A stretch of 18,004 nt of DNA, from positions 1-18,004 of the forward strand of contig JAISML010000220.1 in assembly GCA_031276775.1 (NCBI GenBank), in the 5' to 3' direction. Below are positions 1 to 5,100 of this stretch, in pieces (positions within the stretch are counted from its first letter, which is position 1; every line of letters starts with the position of its first letter). The notes beneath the pieces were generated by a model. It did not search any database and had not been told where the DNA came from. It worked only from the letters and a program-made list of their open reading frames with translations. This stretch comes from Eubacteriales Family XIII. Incertae Sedis bacterium (GTDB lineage: Bacteria; Bacillota; Clostridia; Peptostreptococcales; Anaerovoracaceae). The translations under genes were made by a program, and so were the position numbers.

Positions 1-2
1 TT

Positions 3-44
3 GGCATTGAAATTTTGCAAGGGAAAGAACATCCGCATGAATAA
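3..44 (+). CDS. 3' end of an unidentified gene (partial at left edge)
   Basis: The third frame is open from the window edge for 13 codons and ends in a double TAA stop (42-47). The following small ORF starts at 37, inside this tail, which would be a normal operon overlap. The tail is too short to identify, and I would not insist it is coding. Confidence 0.2.
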   Translation, partial: GIEILQGKEHPHE

Positions 45-209
45 TAAGAAAGCCAAGCTGCAAATATCCCATGAAGACATGTATGCCAATTGAAACAGAC
101 CGGCGACACGAAAATAAGCAAGCGTTCCATTGCCGGCGCGGATGAGCGCCAAGAGGGATGGGATGCGTTCATCGAATCATTAACCGAAATGGGATTTGAA
201 ATGGTGTAG
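37..209 (+). pseudogene. small frameshifted ORF, unknown function
   Basis: An ATG at 37 follows a purine-rich AAGGGAAAG stretch and opens a lysine-rich reading frame that stops at TGA 91-93. A different frame is open from 75 to a TAG at 207-209 and reads like protein, with an acidic, aromatic C-terminal part ending in GFEMV. Restoring one base in the A/T-rich stretch near 88-92 would join both halves into one ~57-residue protein. The likely explanations are a single-base deletion or a sequencing error in a small gene. The product resembles nothing I can name. Confidence 0.33.
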
Positions 210-232
210 TTTCGGGTCGGTGAATCAAGGAC

Positions 233-240
233 AGGAGGTG
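233..240 (+). promoter_or_regulatory. strong Shine-Dalgarno site for a TTG start
   Basis: AGGAGGTG lies 8 nt before the TTG at 249 and is almost perfectly complementary to the 16S rRNA tail. It favours the TTG start over the internal ATG at 300, whose nearest GGAGG lies only one base away. Confidence 0.55.
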
Positions 241-248
241 TTGGATCA

Positions 249-770
249 TTGCGTGGAAGTGTCGAACATGGGCGAAATCGTGGAGAGGAATCCGGAGGAA
301 TGCGTTTAAAAGACAAAAGACTTTGCAAGCAACTGACGTATGGGTTTTCCGCGATTCATTCCACTCAGCTCATCTCATTGATTCAATATATGAACAGCCC
401 TGTTATTGCAACAGAGTTAATTGGCGTAAAAGGTGACAGCGCCGGTTTTAACATATTTAAAAATCAGTATCAGAAAATCATCTTGACGCCACCCCTCAAA
501 TCATTTGTTGACATCATGGTTTTTGATGACATCAATCCGAATCTTGAATCGGCCATTCAATCTTTTTTTGAAGTCAGTCCTGAAATCATCAACATTTTTT
601 TCTCAAAGCAAATCCCGCGTATGACGCAAAACAACAGAACCGCCATTGAGGAAATCGCAGATTGTTTATTTGAGATCATGCTTGATGAAAATGTGTTTTT
701 GGTATCTTACAACGATGCGGTTTATCCTCAATCCGGTTTTGAGGACGACATACGAATGTATATCAGTTGA
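249..770 (+). CDS. hypothetical protein, 173 aa, AT-rich
   Basis: I do not recognise this protein. The TTG start at 249 has an excellent SD (233-240). An alternative ATG at 300 would remove 17 charged, low-complexity residues and leave a 156-residue product. There is no signal peptide or membrane segment, and composition suggests a soluble, mostly helical protein. The central part alternates hydrophobic and acidic stretches, and the C-terminal third is acidic (near DDIRMYIS at the end). Base composition is clearly more AT-rich than the genes from 1.2 kb onward, consistent with recent acquisition. It sits between a broken small ORF and another short orphan, so context gives no function. Confidence 0.6.
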   Translation: MRGSVEHGRNRGEESGGMRLKDKRLCKQLTYGFSAIHSTQLISLIQYMNSPVIATELIGVKGDSAGFNIFKNQYQKIILTPPLKSFVDIMVFDDINPNLESAIQSFFEVSPEIINIFFSKQIPRMTQNNRTAIEEIADCLFEIMLDENVFLVSYNDAVYPQSGFEDDIRMYIS

Positions 771-803
771 AATATACGTAAGGGGTTGCTTGAGAATAAA
801 CTA

Positions 804-849
804 TATACGCGCGGTGAATACAACGTCTATACACGCGGTGCATGCAACG
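804..849 (+). repeat. two 22-bp direct repeats, period 24
   Basis: The units at 804-825 and 828-849 match at 19 of 22 positions. Both contain TATAC, then CGCGGTG, then CAACG. They end 6 bp before a TATAAT hexamer (856-861), so they could be a paired protein-binding site next to a promoter. No convincing -35 box was found for that hexamer. Confidence 0.5.
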
Positions 850-877
850 CCGATGTATAATTGGGCGAGAATCCAAA

Positions 878-1288
878 ATGAAAATCACAGGCACGAAATG
901 TTACGTGGATATTGAACACAACGGCAAGGTCGCAAGGTTTTGGGGCGATTTGTGTTTGCATGGCTTTTCGGCGATTGCAAACACGATGGAATGGTTGCCG
1001 CCGGATGAAAACAATCCGGTTTCAAAGAATCATGCAGGCTGTTCAACCTGTCTTGACCGTTGTATAATAAATCTGCACAAAGCATCAAATCCGGCAGGGC
1101 GTCCGTCGCGCAACGCAAAGCGGCCGAGCGGCTTTTTCCTTGAAAGAGTGCATGTCGGAGACGGAGAAGTTCAAGTCCGGTTGCGTAAAAAGCACGGATG
1201 GCAGTTCGTCCGGCGCGGAAAGGAAAGAATGGGATGTCCGATCATGCATGTTCGGCCTGTTACGAAACACCGTTTGGCGGGGTTCTGA
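878..1288 (+). CDS. hypothetical small protein, C-terminal part doubtful
   Basis: From the ATG at 878 the first ~50 residues look like genuine protein: beta-rich, starting MKITGTKCYVDIE and including ANTMEWLPP. After about residue 50 the frame becomes basic and low-complexity, and it runs through the SD and start region of the downstream alkyltransferase to a stop at 1286-1288. Around 1022-1067 the +1 frame is open and ends at TAA 1065-1067. A frameshift there would give a ~63-residue protein that ends before the downstream gene. No good SD precedes 878. It is either a small intact family member with an uncertain end or a degraded gene. I cannot assign a function. Confidence 0.33.
   Translation: MKITGTKCYVDIEHNGKVARFWGDLCLHGFSAIANTMEWLPPDENNPVSKNHAGCSTCLDRCIINLHKASNPAGRPSRNAKRPSGFFLERVHVGDGEVQVRLRKKHGWQFVRRGKERMGCPIMHVRPVTKHRLAGF
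1117..1137 (+). terminator. weak candidate intrinsic terminator
   Basis: AAAGC (1117-1121) can pair with GCTTT (1131-1135) around a GC-rich loop, and T residues run to 1137. The stem is short. The site would separate the small AT-rich ORFs from the alkyltransferase. Confidence 0.22.
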
Positions 1289-1728
1289 TCGCTTCGGAGG
1301 GCGACTTCATCACGCGGATCGCGTTTGTCGCGCAGCCGGTGCGGACACAGGCGGATGCACCGTCCGAATTGACAGACGAAGCCGCCAAACAGATGCGGGA
1401 ATATTTTTCCGGGGAACGCAAGGGTTTTGACCTGCCGCTCAATCCGCAGGGCACGGCATTTCAACGTCGGGTTTGGGATTGTCTGATCAAGATACCTTAC
1501 GGACAAACCCGGAGTTACAAGGAGGTGGCGGCGGACGCAGGCAACCCCAATGCCTGCCGCGCCGTCGGCATGGCGAACAACAGGAATCCGCTTCCGATCG
1601 TCATTCCGTGCCATCGCGTCGTCGGCGCGGACGGTGCGTTGACAGGCTACGCATTTGGCTTGCAAATGAAGCGGCGGCTTTTGGAATTGGAACAGTCCGG
1701 GACCGAGTCCCGGAGCGGGGATTCGTAA
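1234..1728 (+). CDS. ogt: methylated-DNA--protein-cysteine S-methyltransferase
   Basis: This 164-residue protein repairs O6-alkylguanine (and O4-alkylthymine) in DNA by moving the alkyl group to its own cysteine in a single-turnover reaction. The catalytic motif PCHRV is present with Cys126. It is preceded by the DNA-binding segment with AFQRRVW (75-81), IPYG and SYKEVA (94-99), and followed by GYAFG (138-142), where most relatives have GYAGG. The short N-terminal domain is typical of the Ogt class and there is no AraC-like Ada domain. I chose the ATG at 1234 because AGGAAAG lies 7 nt upstream. The in-frame ATG at 1198 has no SD. A CCGGGAC/GTCCCGG hairpin (1697-1713) lies within the last codons. 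The gene appears monocistronic, with a tRNA converging from the other strand. Confidence 0.95.
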   Translation: MSDHACSACYETPFGGVLIASEGDFITRIAFVAQPVRTQADAPSELTDEAAKQMREYFSGERKGFDLPLNPQGTAFQRRVWDCLIKIPYGQTRSYKEVAADAGNPNACRAVGMANNRNPLPIVIPCHRVVGADGALTGYAFGLQMKRRLLELEQSGTESRSGDS

Positions 1729-1735
1729 AAAATGA

Positions 1736-1766
1736 AACCCCCGGAAAAACAGTTTTTCCGGGGGTT
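1736..1766 (-). terminator. intrinsic terminator of tRNA-Thr
   Basis: A perfect 15-bp inverted repeat is centred on one base (AACCCCCGGAAAAAC paired with its complement). Read on the minus strand it is followed by TTTCATTTTTT (1735-1725), so it terminates the tRNA transcript. Its outer base touches the encoded CCA end of the tRNA. Read on the plus strand it lacks a trailing T-run but may still help stop transcripts from the alkyltransferase gene. Confidence 0.75.
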
Positions 1767-1841
1767 GGAGCTACCCGGGGGACTCGAACCCCCGACCTGC
1801 TGATTACGAATCAGCTGCTCTACCAACTGAGCCAGGGTAGC
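1766..1841 (-). tRNA. tRNA-Thr (anticodon CGU)
   Basis: The minus strand folds as a complete 76-nt cloverleaf. The acceptor stem is GCTACCC/GGGTAGC, with a U discriminator and an encoded CCA (1766-1768). The D arm has GGCTCAGTTGGTAGAGC and the anticodon stem-loop is CTGATTCGTAATCAG with CGT at its centre. The T arm has GGGGGTTCGAGTCCCCC. Anticodon CGU reads ACG threonine codons, which suit the GC-rich codon use here. It has its own promoter upstream and a terminator immediately downstream, so it is a single-gene unit. Confidence 0.97.
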
Positions 1842-1860
1842 GCGGCGTCAGACAACAAAT

Positions 1861-1890
1861 ATTTTACCATACGCAGGGCAAAATTGTCAT
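1861..1890 (-). promoter_or_regulatory. promoter of tRNA-Thr
   Basis: On the minus strand ATGACA (1890-1885) and TAAAAT (1866-1861) are separated by 18 bp, with a TG one base before the -10. The predicted start lies about 12 nt before the tRNA 5' end, as expected for a tRNA promoter. It is back-to-back with the surface-protein promoter. Confidence 0.5.
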
Positions 1891-1903
1891 TACAAATTTT
1901 TTC

Positions 1904-1931
1904 TTGCATATTGCACCCGGTTTGATATAAT
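1904..1931 (+). promoter_or_regulatory. promoter of the giant surface-protein gene
   Basis: TTGCAT (1904-1909), a 16-bp spacer and a perfect TATAAT (1926-1931) form a sigma-A-type promoter. The predicted start near 1938 leaves a ~215-nt 5' leader before the ATG at 2154, long enough for RNA-based regulation. Confidence 0.6.
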
Positions 1932-1956
1932 TCAATATAGAAACATCAATTTCATC

Positions 1957-2073
1957 AAACGCGCCGGGAGTAGAGCAATGTACAGCGACCACTCGCGAAT
2001 CAGGGGGCTGAAAAAGCCGGATTTCACAGCGTGTTTTCGTTGGCGGCGTTCCGTTGCGGCGCTTTCTTTTTTT
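1957..2073 (+). ncRNA. structured leader with terminator-like closing helix
   Basis: AAACGCGCCG (1957-1966) pairs with CGGCGCTTT (2057-2065) with a single bulged C. The 3' arm is followed by C and seven T (2066-2073), the layout of an attenuator closing a folded domain. Inside, GGCT/AGCC forms a GAAAA-capped hairpin (2006-2018), extended by GAATC (1997-2001) with GATTTC (2020-2025). A competing hairpin GCGA/TCGC (1985-1996) is also possible. It could be a riboswitch-like attenuator for the downstream gene or a ~135-nt stand-alone RNA. I cannot match it confidently to a known class; GGGAGTAG at 1966-1973 recalls the start of the yybP-ykoY motif, but the rest does not fit. Confidence 0.35.
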
Positions 2074-2153
2074 CACAATTCATAAAGAGTCGGATCGATC
2101 ACTGTTTCGGTTTGTAATTGTTTGTACGCAGGGACTGACTACGGAGGGGCATC

Positions 2154-5100
2154 ATGAACACTGTAAACGGAACGAAGAGAACGAACGGAACGAAGAAAAA
2201 GTATCGGACAATCACGAGAAGCGTCCTTGTCGTCGCTTTGATTTTGACGATGGTGACGACGGCTTTGTTGCCGCAGAGTTTGGCGAGCGCGCCGCTTTCC
2301 TCCGCGCCGATCGCCAACACCGCCATCGTGGTTCCCCCCGCTGTGAACAGGAAACCCGTGCAAATATCTCAAATGCGGGTGCGCGCCTACATTGACGGGC
2401 GAAGCGTGTTGCGCATCGACGAAGGCGAAATCCTTTGGGTTCACGACGATGCGGGCGCCGCTCCGGGCAGGGGCGGAGGCGCGAATCTGCCTACCGTCTT
2501 CGACGATCTGAACTATGGCTACGACGACGGGAACGACAATGTGGACGACGGATACCGCTGGACGCCCAAATGGCATTCCAACACCAAGGGTTGGGAGTCC
2601 GCGCCCGGGGCTTTCGGCGACCTGTCCGAAGGAGGGTACAGCGAACCGCTCGCCCTCTCCGATCTGAAGTTGCGGTTTTCCGCTTTATGGAATGAGCAAA
2701 CGTTCACAGACGTGCGGATCTTTGAAAGCGCAGGCTCGGTCACCGTTCATGACACGGGGACGCAGGGATCGCTTCCGCAGGCGGAGATCGTCTTTGACGG
2801 CGCCGCGGACGCAGGCGCGTCGTGGTATGACGTGAACATCGTCTTTGTCACGGTCGTCTCCATTGCGGGCGTTCCAATCCAACCGTCCGACGTCCGGCTT
2901 TCCCAGTTCAGACTGCGCAGCTATATCGACGGATACAGTCTCCTCCGCCCGGAAGAGACCGGCGTCGCCTGGCATCATTTCGATACCCCTGCCGGCGCCG
3001 CGCCGGGCAGATACGGCGGTACGAATCTGCCGACGGTCTTCAACGATTTGGATTACGGATACGACGACGGGGGCGACAATGTGAACGACGGATACCGATG
3101 GACGCCCAAATGGCATTCCAACACCAAGGGTTGGGAGTCCGAACCCGGCGATTTCGGTACATTGGCGGAAGGCGGTTACAGCGAGCCGCTTTCCTACGCG
3201 GAGATGGGACTGGAACCGCCTTTTCTCCCGGATGCGCAAACGATTGTGGACACAAGGCTGTTTGAAGGCAGGGGCACCGCCACCGCCAATGGCCCCGGCA
3301 TTCCGAAGAACGGGATCGCGTTTGACGACACGTTGCACGCAGGGGCGGCTTGGTACGATATCCATGTGGTGATCGCTTCCGTAGTGATACCACCTTTTGC
3401 TTTGCGCGCGGAAATCATCGACAAAGACGGTGAACCCGTTCCCGGCGGATATGCAATCAATTGGTACACAGGCGCCTCCGAAACCCCCGTCGCTTCCGGA
3501 AGCGTCGTGACGCTCCCTTACGATCTGTCTGTGGGCGTCAACAACATCGTTTTCGAAGCGAGACTTACTTTGGGAGACGAACTGTGCCGCGCATACAAAG
3601 CGCCGGAGCCTCAATTCGCTGTTCTCAGTAACGGCGAATTTGTTGTACGCTTTAACCTTGCGCAAATTCCGCTCTCCAAAGTCGTCGGTCGCGTGACGGA
3701 CGGGGACGGTCTGCCCATTCCCGGTGCGGCGATCCATATATCGCAACAATTCAGCGATCGCGTTTTGACTTCCTCCGACTTGTATTCGGACGAAGACGGA
3801 ATCTATGAAGCAAGATTGCCAAAGGTAAAAACCGCAATCACCGCAGCCAAACCGGGGTATTTCGACGCCGTGATCCCGGACGCCCTCAGCGACGCATCCC
3901 CCGATGCCGTCGAACTGCGGACCGCAAGACTGATCCCGGACGATCAAAAAGCCATTTTCCTGTCGCCGGTCAAACGAAAAGCGGCGGCGGACGGCAAAGG
4001 GGAAATCTCCGCGCTGTCTTCTTTCGCGAACGTGGATTTTGCGTTGTACAATGTGACGCAGGATGAAAGAATGCCCCGGATTCGGGCGCAATATCCCTAT
4101 CTTATCCTGTTCGACGAAGCGCCGGCCGCAGGGGATGTGATCGAGATCATCGCATCGGACCGCCTCGGGCGGACGGTCGCCGAACCTCTGCGCGTCACCT
4201 TGGACGCGAACCTGAACGCGGAGGCGGAAGTGGAATTTGTCGAAAAAGGAGTTCTCTCGGCTTCCGCACGGGGCGACAACCTCGCCCTGATCTTCGATGC
4301 GTCCGGCGACTGTGTGCAAAACATTCGTTTTACCGATGTGACCCGGAGCGAACCGCTCGCCGAAGGGGCGTATACGGCCGTATTCATGGAAGATACGGGA
4401 TATCTTGCAAAGGTGTCGCATATCGGCAAATTGGCAAAATTGCGGTTGAAGGCCGGGGAGGATTTCGCGCAGAGAAGCGTTGCCGCGGCAAACGGCAGGA
4501 TCGCCGAACTCGGCGAAATCGACCTCCCGAAAATGAACGTGGAAAAACTGTTCTATACCAAGACGGCGTTTTTCACGGCAAACAAGAGCGAGGTCGGCGC
4601 CGGTTTTGTGAATTACCGGCTTGAATACGAACTCGACGACAAATATGCCGCCTCGGATGAAACGTTGTCGATAGAGCTTGCAGAGGGTTTGGCGCTATAT
4701 GGGGATAAGGATACGGTCACGCTGGACGGTCTGCCCGTCGCCTACACTTTCGAAAACGGGATCCTGACCGTCAAAACAGACAGGCGCGGCGGCGTCCTGC
4801 GTTTCTGTGCGACGTCGTCGGGGTCGGGCGAACAAACCGCTTATGCGTTCCTGGCATGCGTGATCGACGGCGCCGACATCCTCCAACCTTTGGGGACGGC
4901 GGAGGTCAAGGCAAAACCGTTGCAGCTCAACTATCCGAAAAAGACGGGACGGCAACAGGTGATCGTCTCCGGATATGCCGCCCCGGGATCGTCCGTCTCG
5001 GTCTACGATAACGACGCCAAGATCGCGAAAACAGTCTCCAATTTCTCCGGCAGGTGGGAAGTGGCGGCAGATCTGCACAAGCCTTACAGTGTTTCGACGC

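Noticed and set aside
1473..1925. 150-aa plus-strand ORF overlapping the alkyltransferase and tRNA
   Set aside because: It is an out-of-frame shadow that runs through the antisense tRNA and its terminator.
1957..2073. Match to the yybP-ykoY manganese riboswitch
   Set aside because: Only GGGAGTAG resembles the 5' consensus. The conserved 3' loop is not found and the downstream gene is not a transporter.
1938..2153. Cyclic-di-GMP or T-box leader
   Set aside because: The conserved GEMM tetraloop-receptor sequences and the T-box sequence are absent.
2685..4421. 578-aa open frame on the minus strand
   Set aside because: It lies fully antisense to the giant gene, with composition typical of a mirror frame and no start signal.
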